Assembly (NCBI GenBank): GCA_965248495.1 | Contig: CBDFJL010000003.1 | Coordinates: forward strand, 1,922,001-1,986,000 | Source: CAUYXS01 sp965248495 | GTDB lineage: Bacteria; Chloroflexota; Dehalococcoidia; Lucifugimonadales; Australimonadaceae | Length of the DNA stretch: 64,000 bases | Direction of reading: 5' to 3' | Made by a program: the position numbers and the translations under genes | In this document: one piece after another, positions 43,091 to 52,181 of the stretch | Position numbering within the stretch: position 1 is the stretch's first letter | Layout of the letters: every line of letters starts with the position of its first letter | The notes under the pieces: model-generated | Told to the model about the DNA's origin: nothing | The model's database searches: none | What the model saw: only the letters and a program-made list of their open reading frames with translations

Positions 43091-44383
43091 TCAGCCACCG
43101 TTGTCGTTCTTCGACCCGGCGGCGGCCATGAGCCGACCCCACTCCTTGTAGATGGAGCGCATCGGCGTCTCGTCTGAGGCCACCCCCCACCGCTCGCCGG
43201 TAGGTAGCATCGTCTCTTTGCCCAAGCCCCGCTTCAGCACCAACCATTCCATGGGCTCCGCGCGCAGACCGTTCTGGTTCGCGGCGAACATCTCCACGTC
43301 GTCAGGGGCAATCATCCCCGTGGTCCCCAGGCGCCGCTGGACGTCGGCCAGGAGCGCCATGTTCACCTCATTCGGCACGCCGTTCACCGCCATGACGTAG
43401 GAGGCAACTTCCGTCTCGTCTACCGTGATCGGCTGGATGACTCGAATGTTGTGGGTCATGAGCACGAGGTTGGGAAACAGGAGCATGTGCCGCGCCCCGA
43501 AGATCTCCTTGGTGCGCTCGTCTCCATGGCGCTTGGCCAGCGCCGCCCGGTAGATCTCGAAGACCTCGTCCGTCATGCCTCCTGGGCGCGCTCCTCCCCC
43601 CTCGAAGGTGCCGTGGCCGAAGTGGAAGCCACGGGCGATCCCGCCTTGGCTCACCTTGTCTCGCGTACGGCCGGCGGAGGCCGACCCAAAATGCTCCATG
43701 GTCAGCCGGTTCGACTCGTGGGTGAAGCCGCCATGGTAGCCATCGTTGCTGTTCTCAGCCTGGAACTTCCAGTTGCCCCGATAGCTGTACCGGTGCGGCC
43801 GCAGCAACCTGAATTCCCCCTCGGGACATCGATCTGCCCAGAGGTCGATGTACTTCTTAGTCTCACCCAGGTACTCATCCAGGCTCCACGGCACTTGTGC
43901 GTCCAGACAACCAAAAATGAGCCCGCGGTAGGAGGCGACGTGAGGCACGCGCAGCAGGCCCATGCCCTCCGTGGTGAAGTCTTCTGGGTAGCGCTTGCGG
44001 TCCGCCACGCCGACGAGGTCGCCCTCGTTGGTGTAGACCCATCCGTGGTAGGGGCAGCGGAAGTCGGTGGAGTTGCCGGAGGCGTCCCGGCAGATGGCGT
44101 TCGCGCGGTGACGACAGGTGTTGAGCAGGACGTTGAGTGCGTTGTTTTGGCTACGGGTGACGATGACGGGGGTCCGCCCGATCGTCGTCGTCCGGTAGTC
44201 GCCGGGCTGGCTCACTTCGTTTTCGTGGCACAAAAAGACCCAGGTCTTCTCGAAGATGTGGCGCATCTCATCTTCCAGAATCGCTGGGTCTCGGTAGACG
44301 CTGGAGTGGACCCGAAAGTCGGTGGGCTTGTCCACCACCAAGTCGGCGTAGCTCCGCCCCTGTCCGATCTCCCGTGTGGCCAT
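43091..44383 (-). CDS. Ring-hydroxylating dioxygenase alpha subunit (second pair)
   Basis: A 430-residue Rieske oxygenase. Rieske ligands are Cys90/His92 (CRHRAN) and Cys110/His113 (CPYHGW). The iron site is NDGYHGGFTHESN with Asp214, His217 and His222, the usual four-residue spacing. It resembles benzoate/anthranilate/salicylate-type oxygenases (NDGYH motif) more than the 16-23 kb paralogues. AAGGAG precedes ATG 44383; an upstream extension to 44536 has no such support. Likely acts on an aromatic acid. It follows an ABC importer on the same strand, which may deliver the substrate. Confidence 0.92.
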   Translation of the reverse strand: MATREIGQGRSYADLVVDKPTDFRVHSSVYRDPAILEDEMRHIFEKTWVFLCHENEVSQPGDYRTTTIGRTPVIVTRSQNNALNVLLNTCRHRANAICRDASGNSTDFRCPYHGWVYTNEGDLVGVADRKRYPEDFTTEGMGLLRVPHVASYRGLIFGCLDAQVPWSLDEYLGETKKYIDLWADRCPEGEFRLLRPHRYSYRGNWKFQAENSNDGYHGGFTHESNRLTMEHFGSASAGRTRDKVSQGGIARGFHFGHGTFEGGGARPGGMTDEVFEIYRAALAKRHGDERTKEIFGARHMLLFPNLVLMTHNIRVIQPITVDETEVASYVMAVNGVPNEVNMALLADVQRRLGTTGMIAPDDVEMFAANQNGLRAEPMEWLVLKRGLGKETMLPTGERWGVASDETPMRSIYKEWGRLMAAAGSKNDNGG

Positions 44384-44493
44384 GGCGTAGCGCTCCTTTA
44401 TCTTTCCTTCCGTATCCCGCGCAGGTGCTTCCTCGATTATACCGCCGACCCATTTCCCATCCCGCTCCTCACCGGCTACCAGCCGGGGAAGCG

Positions 44494-44530
44494 AAGCCCC
44501 CGGGCCCCTTGATAAAGGACCCAGGGGCTT
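44494..44530 (-). terminator. Long imperfect hairpin after the ABC importer operon
   Basis: Arms 44494-44510 and 44515-44530 (AAGCCCC...CCTT with AAGG...GGGGCTT) pair with two mismatches or bulges around a four-base loop. It lies between the binding-protein stop at 44560 and the oxygenase start. The U-tract is weak, so it may only partly terminate. Confidence 0.5.
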
Positions 44531-44559
44531 TCCCAATGGTTATCGCGGCCGGGAGAAGG

Positions 44560-45810
44560 CTACCGGTAGTAGTCCCTAGCCAGCTCCATGGCCGGAATAC
44601 GGAAGGTCTTCAAACCCGTCTCCGTCTGACCACCAAAGTACTCTTCCCCCTCGATTGGAGCACTCGCCTCGGCATAAATGGGAACGTCCAGCCGAGCGCT
44701 GTTGTTGGAGATCCTCGAGAAGACGCGCTCGTGGGTGGACTTGGAGAGCATCCAGTTGAACAGCACCGTGGCGGCGTTCGGGTGTGGCGCGTTCTTGAAT
44801 ATCGAGGGGCTCCAGCCAGGGCTCAGCGGGCCGTGCTGGGCCCCCCGCCCGAAGCGCTCGATGCTGAACTCCAAGCCCGCCTCACGGAAGGGCCTGAAAT
44901 CGCTCTCACCGGGGGCACTTACGCCCACGAGGTACCCGGCTTGAATCATCTGCTCCGCTACCGCGCGTGAGCCCGAGACCTGAAGCATGTCCGTGTTCAA
45001 AAGTGCCTGAACACCGTCTGTGTCGTCCAGACCAAACATGAAGTTCCACCAGCCCAGTACGTTGGCGCCGCCCCCACCAAACCGGACATCCCAGCCCACG
45101 ATCAGACCTGCATATTCAGGCTTTAGGAAGTCCAGCGCGCTGACGGGAGGGTCGAGGCCCAACTCCGCAAGCATTTTGGTGTTGACGCCGATGGTGGTCA
45201 CCGATGCCCCCGCGCCGAACACCGTCTGCTTGGCATCGTCTTGGAAACGCTCATCGAAGCCGCCGCGCCATAGGCTTTCATTGGTGATCTCTGGCAGGAT
45301 CATGAGAGGCCGCAGATTTTCGAAAAAGCCACGGTCATTGAACACGTACTGCTCAGGCGACGCACTCCAGTTGTAGACGTCTCGGATGAACTTGCCCGCC
45401 GCCCGCTCCGCCGTGATCTGGGGCTCAATGGAGGGCAAACTGGCGAATGAGTACTCCATCTCGATGTCCGGGTAGTCCTTCGCCCATTCCTCGAGAATCA
45501 CATCTCGGATGAATGGGATGGGAACACAGGTGCAGTTCACCTTGCCCTCTTCCCTGGCAGCAGCCAGCACCTCGTCCCATCGCAGCTCCCATGCCGCCTT
45601 GCCGGGCGTTGGTGTGGGCGTAGGCGGCCTGGGCGGTGGCATCACGCCCGGAGCCGGCGGACTGGTTGCCGTGGGCGCAGGAGCGGTGGTCGCGGTGGCC
45701 GTGGGGGCGGGCGTCGGCGTCGGGTCGTCGCCGCCACAGGCCGCGAGCATCACGAGCACCAGGGCCCCGATCACCAGCACCGACGTACGGGAGAGCAAAC
45801 TCTTCCTCAT
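44560..45810 (-). CDS. ABC transporter substrate-binding lipoprotein (Fe3+/family 1 type)
   Basis: A 416-residue exported lipoprotein. The lipobox is MLAAC (Cys25), followed by a Thr/Pro/Ala spacer to about residue 70. The mature domain has WDEVLAAAREEGKVNCTC at its start, ITAERAAGKFIRDVYNWSAS, TTIGVNTKMLAELGL and GPLSPGWSPSIFKNAPHPNAATVLFNWMLSK, all usual for the Fe3+/spermidine/phosphonate-binding group (periplasmic binding protein type 2). AAGGAG precedes the ATG. It is the last gene of a three-gene importer operon. An organic anion ligand is suggested by the following oxygenase genes, not by the sequence. Confidence 0.88.
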   Translation of the reverse strand: MRKSLLSRTSVLVIGALVLVMLAACGGDDPTPTPAPTATATTAPAPTATSPPAPGVMPPPRPPTPTPTPGKAAWELRWDEVLAAAREEGKVNCTCVPIPFIRDVILEEWAKDYPDIEMEYSFASLPSIEPQITAERAAGKFIRDVYNWSASPEQYVFNDRGFFENLRPLMILPEITNESLWRGGFDERFQDDAKQTVFGAGASVTTIGVNTKMLAELGLDPPVSALDFLKPEYAGLIVGWDVRFGGGGANVLGWWNFMFGLDDTDGVQALLNTDMLQVSGSRAVAEQMIQAGYLVGVSAPGESDFRPFREAGLEFSIERFGRGAQHGPLSPGWSPSIFKNAPHPNAATVLFNWMLSKSTHERVFSRISNNSARLDVPIYAEASAPIEGEEYFGGQTETGLKTFRIPAMELARDYYR

Positions 45811-46077
45811 TCCTACTCCTTAAGCACCATGTCTCTACTTGAATGTGTTTGGAAGGTCATCGCCAGGCCAACGCCCGACGCGCTCAGTGGGTCCGAAACG
45901 AACCCTCGCTGGCCGGTAGTCACGAAATCAGCCCACAGAACAATTGGTTGCAGTGAAAACCGTGGCTTTTGGGGCCGTACTGCACGGCACTGTACCACCG
46001 CCGCTCAATCGCTCACAAGCGAATCACTCGCAGGTGGTGCCGCGCTGTGAGGTCCCAGGCCGCGTGCCAACGGCTGG

Positions 46078-47847
46078 TTATCCCAGCCGGATCCCGACGC
46101 CACCGCCTACGAAGCGCACCAACACGGCCAAGCCGAGTGAGATGGCGGCGATGATCGTGCCCACGACCGCGGCAGCCTCTAGCTCACTGCCTGCCATAAA
46201 GGAGAGTTGAAGAGTCGCCAGCACGTGGTTGTTGCCTACGATAAGCATGGCGACTGTGGCGATCTGACGGGCGGCAGACACGAATGAGATGATGCCCACC
46301 ACCATGATGGTAGGCATGATGATCGGGAGAAGTATCCGCCGGAGCGTGTAGAGCCAAGATGCGCCGGTCACTCGCGATGCCTCTTCGAGGTCCATGCTCA
46401 GGTTGATCAGCGCGCTCTGGAATATCTGAATGCCCAGAGTCATGGAAGTGATGACATTGATCACTATCAGCAACCAGATGCTGCCATAGAGGGGGGTGAG
46501 GAAAGGCACGCTGAAAGTGAACCAAAGGAAACCTAGCCCCATGATGATGCCGGGCACCGGGAACGGCAGCCACGAGAGGAAGCTGATCGCCCTTCGGCCG
46601 AAAAAGTTCGTGCGGACGATGATGTACGCGATCAATGTGTACAGCGTGATGGCCACAGCCGCCGTTCCGAGAGACACAATGACCGTGTTCTTCAGGGCAG
46701 TGCGGAACGTCGAATCGGACAACACCTCCGCCCAGTGTCTGGTCGTCCACACCTTTTCTAGCTCAAAGAAACCAAACAGGTTCATGAACCCACCCATGAA
46801 CATGAAGCCAACAGGCAGAACGGTCACGAAGGAGAGGATGGCCACCATGAGACCGAAGGCCGGCCACTTCCAGCGGCGCAACGGCATCGGCTGGGTCCTC
46901 ATCTGGCCCGAGACCGTCGTATACCGGCGCCGGGTGAGAACCTGCTGCAGGATGATGAAGGGCACTAGCGCGCCTAGCACGAGGACTCCCAGGACCGTCG
47001 CATTGTCGAATTCAGCCGGGGACGCCCTCACGAAGCCGTAAATCTTAGTGCTGTAGACGAAAAAGCGGGCTGGTACGCCAAGTATTTGTTCTACCTCGAA
47101 CGCGTTCATCCCGGCCACGGTGCCCAATAGGAAGATCACCAGAAGAGAGGGAAACATCAGCGGCAGCACGACACGGAAGGCGGTCTTCAGGATCCCTGCC
47201 CCTGCTACTCGCGAGGCTTCCACCAAGGACATGTCCATGTTGCGGAAGACCGGCGTGAGAAGCATGACCTTGATTACTAAGGAGATAGTCCCCACGTGGA
47301 CGAAGACGATGCCCCAGTACGAATAGATGTTGAAGATGCTCTCATCCACAAAGGGGAGCCGTTGGAGCCAAGTGTTGAGAAGACCGTAGTGGGGGTCCAG
47401 AATCAGGATCCAACCCAGGGTGACCCCAAGGCTGGGGAGGAAGAAAGCGATCCAGAAACCGAACTCCAACCACCCTCGCCCGGGGAGGTCGGTACGCGCC
47501 AGCAGCCAGGCCAATACGATGGCCAAGGGGAACGTGATCCCCTGCACCGCTGCCACCACCTTCACCGTATTGACAAGGGAGCCGCGAATGCCGGGAGCGG
47601 TCAGTGCAACACGCCACGCATCGAGCGAGTAGCGCGCTGGCTGCGTGGGGTCGTCCGCCACGTTCAAGCTATTGATGAGAAGGAGCGTGATCGGGTAGAG
47701 GACGAAGAACGCCAGGACCCCAAGGATGGCCAAGTAGAGAAGCGTCGAGGGCTCGACGCGCCGCATTCGGGCCAGCGGTGCTTTGCCTATGAGCGCCAAC
47801 ACTTTGTTATGTTTCTCGCTCTCAGGCCGAACTGGCGACCATGGCAA
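46078..47847 (-). CDS. ABC importer permease, two fused membrane domains (FbpB-like)
   Basis: A 589-residue protein with about 12 membrane segments and two permease domains. The EAA-like coupling loops are EASRVAGAGILKTAFRVVLPLMFPS in the first half and EASRVTGASWLYTLRRILLPIIMPT in the second. Fused permeases of this type belong to Fe3+, thiamine or 2-aminoethylphosphonate importers. The TTG start at 47847 is uncertain; GTG 47802 or ATG 47766 are possible. The ATPase gene ends 26 bases upstream. Confidence 0.87.
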   Translation of the reverse strand: MPWSPVRPESEKHNKVLALIGKAPLARMRRVEPSTLLYLAILGVLAFFVLYPITLLLINSLNVADDPTQPARYSLDAWRVALTAPGIRGSLVNTVKVVAAVQGITFPLAIVLAWLLARTDLPGRGWLEFGFWIAFFLPSLGVTLGWILILDPHYGLLNTWLQRLPFVDESIFNIYSYWGIVFVHVGTISLVIKVMLLTPVFRNMDMSLVEASRVAGAGILKTAFRVVLPLMFPSLLVIFLLGTVAGMNAFEVEQILGVPARFFVYSTKIYGFVRASPAEFDNATVLGVLVLGALVPFIILQQVLTRRRYTTVSGQMRTQPMPLRRWKWPAFGLMVAILSFVTVLPVGFMFMGGFMNLFGFFELEKVWTTRHWAEVLSDSTFRTALKNTVIVSLGTAAVAITLYTLIAYIIVRTNFFGRRAISFLSWLPFPVPGIIMGLGFLWFTFSVPFLTPLYGSIWLLIVINVITSMTLGIQIFQSALINLSMDLEEASRVTGASWLYTLRRILLPIIMPTIMVVGIISFVSAARQIATVAMLIVGNNHVLATLQLSFMAGSELEAAAVVGTIIAAISLGLAVLVRFVGGGVGIRLG

Positions 47848-47872
47848 GTCGCGGCGACGCGTGCATGCGGAC

Positions 47873-48985
47873 TCACTCTCCCTGAGCTGACCAAATAGTC
47901 ACGGCCTCCTGCCGGACTCGAAGGTAGATCGCCTGCCCCTCTTCGACCGCCAGCCTCCGAGATGCATAGACGAGCATCTGGGCATCGTCTCCAAGTTCGA
48001 CGTCTACCTCAACGCGCTCGCCGGTGAACAGCTGGGTGACGACGGTCCCTCGCAGCGTGTTGCCTTCCTCGGCTTCGCTTTCGCTGACCACTTCGACGTC
48101 CTCGGGACGCATGGCCACATAGACTTCCTGTCCCGGGGTCATCGCGCTGTCGTCCCGGCTCTCTGCGATCAGAGGCATCGGTTGACCGTGAAGCGCCACG
48201 GTGATCGATCCTGACACCCCGCCCTCCTGAACGATTCCGCGGAGCAACACCGTCCGCCCGAGGAAGTCCCGGACAAACGGAGTTTGGGGACGGGCATACA
48301 GCTCGTCGGGTGTGCCCATCTGCTCGACCTGCCCCAGATTCATCACCGCCAGTCGATCTGAGAGGCTCAATGCCTCCACTTGGTCGTGCGTCACGAATAC
48401 CACGGTGATTCCGAGCCGGCGCTGCAGGACTTTCAGCTCAACGCGCAACTGCTCGCGGAGCTTCGCATCCAGGTTGCTGAAGGGCTCGTCCAAGAGTAGG
48501 AGCTGGGGCTCATACACCAGCGCTCGCGCCAGCGCAACTCGCTGCTGCTGGCCACCACTCAACATCGGCGCCAGGCGGCGCTCAAGGCCTCCCAACCCCA
48601 GCATCACAAGCACGTTGGTCACCTTCTCGCGCACCTCCCGCCTGCCCATGCCCCGCACCTGAAGGGGATACGCCACATTGTCGAACACGGTCATGTGAGG
48701 CCAGATCGCGTAGGACTGAAACACCATTCCAACATTTCGTTTGTTGGGCGGCACGAACGTGTGTCGGCCGGTGATAACGATGGGCCGGTCCCGGAAGTAG
48801 AGGTCCCCTCCGGTCGGCGTTTCCAGCCCCGCCAGCATTCGCAACGTCGTGGTCTTGCCACACCCGCTGGGGCCCAGCAACGTGAAGATCTCTCCTTCCT
48901 CAATGTCCAGAGAGAGGTTGTCCACAGCCCTTACCGAGCCGAAATGCTTTCGAATGCCGTCCAGCCGGATCGCTATCTCGGCCAT
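47873..48985 (-). CDS. ABC importer ATP-binding protein (PotA/FbpC-like)
   Basis: A 370-residue ATPase. Walker A is GPSGCGKTT (38-46), the Q-loop is VFQSYAIWPH, the signature LSGGQQQRVALARALV, Walker B LLLLDEPFSNLDAKLR, and the H-loop VVFVTHDQVEAL. The C-terminal 130 residues are the OB-fold TOBE domain with VAMRPEDVEVV, typical of CUT1/PotA-type ATPases. Start 48985 follows AAGGAAG; an upstream start at 49024 is weaker. First gene of the operon with the permease and binding protein. Confidence 0.92.
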   Translation of the reverse strand: MAEIAIRLDGIRKHFGSVRAVDNLSLDIEEGEIFTLLGPSGCGKTTTLRMLAGLETPTGGDLYFRDRPIVITGRHTFVPPNKRNVGMVFQSYAIWPHMTVFDNVAYPLQVRGMGRREVREKVTNVLVMLGLGGLERRLAPMLSGGQQQRVALARALVYEPQLLLLDEPFSNLDAKLREQLRVELKVLQRRLGITVVFVTHDQVEALSLSDRLAVMNLGQVEQMGTPDELYARPQTPFVRDFLGRTVLLRGIVQEGGVSGSITVALHGQPMPLIAESRDDSAMTPGQEVYVAMRPEDVEVVSESEAEEGNTLRGTVVTQLFTGERVEVDVELGDDAQMLVYASRRLAVEEGQAIYLRVRQEAVTIWSAQGE

Positions 48986-49093
48986 TTGCTTCCTTGGTGC
49001 GCCGGTTGCCGTTGCCGTCACCAATGTGCTGCAACCTAGTCGAGTTAGCCCAGCGCGCTGCGCTGCAGTTACGAGAGGCGGTTGGCGGCGGCC

Positions 49094-49121
49094 AGTCTAG
49101 AGGTTAGCATCATGCTGTCAA
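49094..49121 (-). promoter_or_regulatory. Sigma70-like promoter of the ABC importer operon
   Basis: On the minus strand TTGACA (49121-49116), a 16-base spacer and TAGACT (49099-49094). The leader would be about 100 bases. Confidence 0.6.
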
Positions 49122-49287
49122 CTCAACGGCAGAGCCCCCACGGCGAAATCGCCTGCACCCCGCTTGACCGTTGCTCTTTGCCCGTCACGGCCATAAGTTG
49201 GCGGCTGATCAACCAACTCCGGTTCATCATCGATCTGGTGCGCCGGTTCTAAAGGCGGCGCACCTTCTCCCCGTGCGCCGCCTTTCG

Positions 49288-49380
49288 CGAGACGTCAGAT
49301 GGGCGAAGGCGCTGCGGCAAAGGATCCTGAAGACGGCGCACGTCCACCGCGATGGGCGCATCGAGCTGGAGTTCAGGTAG
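49288..49380 (+). pseudogene. C-terminal fragment of a serine recombinase
   Basis: Thirty codons, RDVRWAKALRQRILKTAHVH then RDGRIELEFR and a stop. They match in sense and DNA a second fragment at 56464-56580. The AILKAxxxYRDGRIELxFR pattern is usual for the last helix and strand of large serine recombinases. Nothing upstream in the 49122-49287 stretch continues the protein, so only the tail remains. The 435-base gap between 48985 and 49421 holds no other gene. Confidence 0.5.
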
Positions 49381-49420
49381 TACCAGGCTGTGTAACAGCC
49401 TCTTGCGACAGGGCCAGCGC

Positions 49421-50602
49421 TTAGTAGGACCGCGGGAGGCCCAGGACGTTGTGGCCCAGGTAGGCGAGCACGAGGTTGTTGGTTACCGGAGCGACGGTGA
49501 ACAACCGCGTCTCGCGGAACTTGCGCTCCACGTCGTACTCCCTGGCGAACCCGTAGCCTCCATGAGTGTCGAGGCAGACGTTGGCTGCCTCCCATGCGGC
49601 CTCGGAGGCCAGAAGCTTCGCCATATTTGCCTGCGGTCCGCAGGGCTCGCCACGGTCGTACAACGCAGCGGCGTTGATGCGGACCTGGTCAGCGGCCTCG
49701 ATGTGCGTGTACGCCCGCGAAATGGGGAACTGAACACCCTGGTTGGTGCCGATCGGCCTGCCGAACACCTCGCGCCCGTTGGCATAGGCCACCGCCCGGT
49801 CGATGAACCAGCGGCCGTCGCCGATGGCCTCGGCGGCGATGAGGATGCGCTCGACATTCCACGAGTCGATGATGTATCGGAAACCCATGCCCTCCTCACC
49901 GATCAGGTTTTCGACAGGGATCTCCAAGTCGTCGAAGAAGAGTTGGTTGGTGTGGTGATTAAACATCATCTCCAAGGGCTGGACCCGCAGGTGGCCGCCC
50001 GTTTCTCTCAGGTCCACTAGGAACGCCGAGAGCCCGCGAGTCTTATCCTCCAGCTCGGCGTAGGGCGTCGTGCGGGCCAGCAGCACCATAAGATCCGACT
50101 CTTGGACGCGCGAGATGAAGACCTTCTGGCCGTTGACGACGTACCGGTCGCCGCGTTTGACGGCGGCCGTCTGCATGCGCGTGGTCTCGGAGCCTGCGTC
50201 GGGTTCCGTCACGGCGAATGCTTGCAGGCGTAACTCGCCGCTGGCGATGCCGGGCAGGTAGCGGCGCTTCTGCTCCTCGCTGCCGTGGCGGAGCAGGATG
50301 CCCATGGTGTACATCTGGGCGTGGCAGGCAGTCGCGCTGCCGCCGGAATGGTTAATCTCCTCCAAGATGACGCTCGCCTCCGACACGCCACTGCCGCTGC
50401 CTCCGTACTCCTGCGGTATGAGGGCACCAAGCCAGCCGAGCCGTGTCAGCTCTTGGACAAACTCGTGCGGGTAGTCGCCGTCACGGTCGAGCTGCCGCCA
50501 GTAGACATCGGGATAGCCCCGACAGACCTCGCGAACCGCGGTACGGATGGCGCTCAGCGTCTCGGCGTCTGCTCGGCTCGCCTCCGGTGATGGACCGCTC
50601 AT
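49421..50602 (-). CDS. Acyl-CoA dehydrogenase
   Basis: A 393-residue flavoenzyme. It has LGWLGALIPQEYGGSG, AFAVTEPDAGSETTRMQT (FAD/substrate loop, from 129), VNGQKVFIS, the WNVERILIAAEAIG helix (248-261), and THGGYGFAREYDVERKFRETRLF near the end. Where medium-chain dehydrogenases carry the base in Y-E-G-T, this protein has APVTNN (371-376). The Glu251 of NVERIL aligns with the base of isovaleryl-CoA dehydrogenase, so a branched substrate is plausible. The start at 50602 overlaps the stop of the CoA-transferase by ATGA. Confidence 0.9.
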   Translation of the reverse strand: MSGPSPEASRADAETLSAIRTAVREVCRGYPDVYWRQLDRDGDYPHEFVQELTRLGWLGALIPQEYGGSGSGVSEASVILEEINHSGGSATACHAQMYTMGILLRHGSEEQKRRYLPGIASGELRLQAFAVTEPDAGSETTRMQTAAVKRGDRYVVNGQKVFISRVQESDLMVLLARTTPYAELEDKTRGLSAFLVDLRETGGHLRVQPLEMMFNHHTNQLFFDDLEIPVENLIGEEGMGFRYIIDSWNVERILIAAEAIGDGRWFIDRAVAYANGREVFGRPIGTNQGVQFPISRAYTHIEAADQVRINAAALYDRGEPCGPQANMAKLLASEAAWEAANVCLDTHGGYGFAREYDVERKFRETRLFTVAPVTNNLVLAYLGHNVLGLPRSY

Positions 50603-51861
50603 GCGCCGGCCTCCGGCGACGACGCGCCCTGCGTCGCGGCACCGCTCCCGAGAAGCACCTCGATCCTCGCATCGTCGTAGCCCAACACCTCGCGGAGCAC
50701 CGCCGCCGTGTGAGCGCCGAGGAGCGGCGGCGGCGCGAATCCACCCGGGGCGCTGCCGGAGAGTTTGATGGGGTTCCCCGGCTGGGGGATGGCTCCGCCT
50801 GACGGGTGTTCGACCCTCACCACCATCTCCCTGGCCCGCACCTGGGGGTCGCTGAAGGCCTGCGCGACGGAGTTCACCGGCGCGCAGGGGACGCCTGCGG
50901 CGGTGAACTCCGCGAGCCACGCATCGCGCGGCCTGGCCATGAGCACCCTGCCGAGGGCGGTGTTGAGCGCTTCGCGGGCCTGCTGGCGGCCGCTCCGGTG
51001 CGCCAGTTGCTCGCCCTGCAGGAAGGCTACGTCGGCCGCGAGGTCGGACGGCAACTTGGCGTTGGCGACGACGGCGGCGAGCGCCGCCCAATGCGGGTCC
51101 GGTATGACGGCCACAAACAGGTATCCTTCCGTGGTCTTGTAGGCGTTGTAAGGGACGTGGACGAAGTGCTCGTTGCCGAGCCGCGGTGTGGGGTGCCCGG
51201 ACATCAGGTGCATGGTGCCAATGTAGTTCCACATGGACAGTTGCACGTCCAGCATGGAGATGTCCACGTGCTGGCCGACGCCCGTGTGCTCTCTGGCCGC
51301 GACCGCGGCAAGGATGCCGAGGGCACCCGCCATACCGGCGCAGAGGTCGGCGTAGGGAATGCCCGTCCGTACGGGGTCGCCGCCCGGAACGCCGGTGATG
51401 CTCATCACGCCGGAGAAGGCCTGGATGCAGGCATCGAAGGCGGCCCGGTCCTTCCCCGGCCCCGTGAGCCCGTAGCCGGTGATCGAGCAGCAGATGATGC
51501 GGGGGTTGATCTCGCGAAGCGTCGCGTAGTCCGCTGCCAAGCGCTCCAGAACGCCCGGACGGTAGTTGTCTATCACCACGTCCGCGCTCCGCACCAGGTC
51601 GTGCAGAACGGATCGCCCGTCCTCAGCGTGCAGGTCCAGCACAACGCTCCGTTTGTTCCGGCCTAGTGTCAGGAAGTAAGAGCTCATGCCCTGGTAATGG
51701 TAGTCGGGGTCGTCCTCCTGAAGGGTGCGGCTGACGTCACCGCCGCCCGGCGGCTCGACCTTGATGACCTCGGCACCCATGTCGGCCAGCAACATCGAAC
51801 CGTAGGGACCGGAGATCAGCGTGGTGAGATCGACGATCCGCAGTCCGTCCAGGGCTTTCAT
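50599..51861 (-). CDS. CaiB/BaiF family CoA-transferase
   Basis: A 420-residue type III CoA-transferase. It has LDGLRIVDLTTLISGPYGSMLLADMGAEVIKVEPPGGGD, RNKRSVVLDLHAEDG, DVVIDNYRPGVLERL, and the catalytic Asp in YADLCAGMAGALGILAA. It moves CoA between an acyl-CoA and a free acid, here coupled to the acyl-CoA dehydrogenase by an ATGA overlap. ATG 51861 has GGAG upstream; the frame continues to 52116 without support. The pair would activate and desaturate a short or branched acid. Confidence 0.92.
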   Translation of the reverse strand: MKALDGLRIVDLTTLISGPYGSMLLADMGAEVIKVEPPGGGDVSRTLQEDDPDYHYQGMSSYFLTLGRNKRSVVLDLHAEDGRSVLHDLVRSADVVIDNYRPGVLERLAADYATLREINPRIICCSITGYGLTGPGKDRAAFDACIQAFSGVMSITGVPGGDPVRTGIPYADLCAGMAGALGILAAVAAREHTGVGQHVDISMLDVQLSMWNYIGTMHLMSGHPTPRLGNEHFVHVPYNAYKTTEGYLFVAVIPDPHWAALAAVVANAKLPSDLAADVAFLQGEQLAHRSGRQQAREALNTALGRVLMARPRDAWLAEFTAAGVPCAPVNSVAQAFSDPQVRAREMVVRVEHPSGGAIPQPGNPIKLSGSAPGGFAPPPLLGAHTAAVLREVLGYDDARIEVLLGSGAATQGASSPEAGA

Positions 51862-51977
51862 GGGGATGCTCCGGGGGCGAGAGGCCCTGTGTGTGGTGCC
51901 CTCTGCCGGCTCAGGCTTGGTTTGTGCGTCTAGCACTTGGTTGCTAGCAAGTGCGTCATCATTGTCAGTTAGCAGTG

Positions 51978-52005
51978 AGCGTATCGAACCACACGGAGGT
52001 GTCAA
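51978..52005 (-). promoter_or_regulatory. Possible promoter for the CoA-transferase/dehydrogenase operon
   Basis: On the minus strand TTGACA (52005-52000), a 16-base spacer and TACGCT (51983-51978), about 110 bases before the ATG. Confidence 0.45.
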
Positions 52006-52181
52006 TGGAGCGGCCTCAGCCAGCCCTTGCCACACCCTGGTCGTCCGCACGGCGTAGTATCCACGCTGACACGAGGACGCATGCGCTGGCCCGGCCCTGG
52101 AGCGAGCGAACGACAAAGTCTTCGAGTGCCCGCTTCAGCTTTCCGACCAAGAATATGCCGACTACAAAGAGAGGGGGTCAC

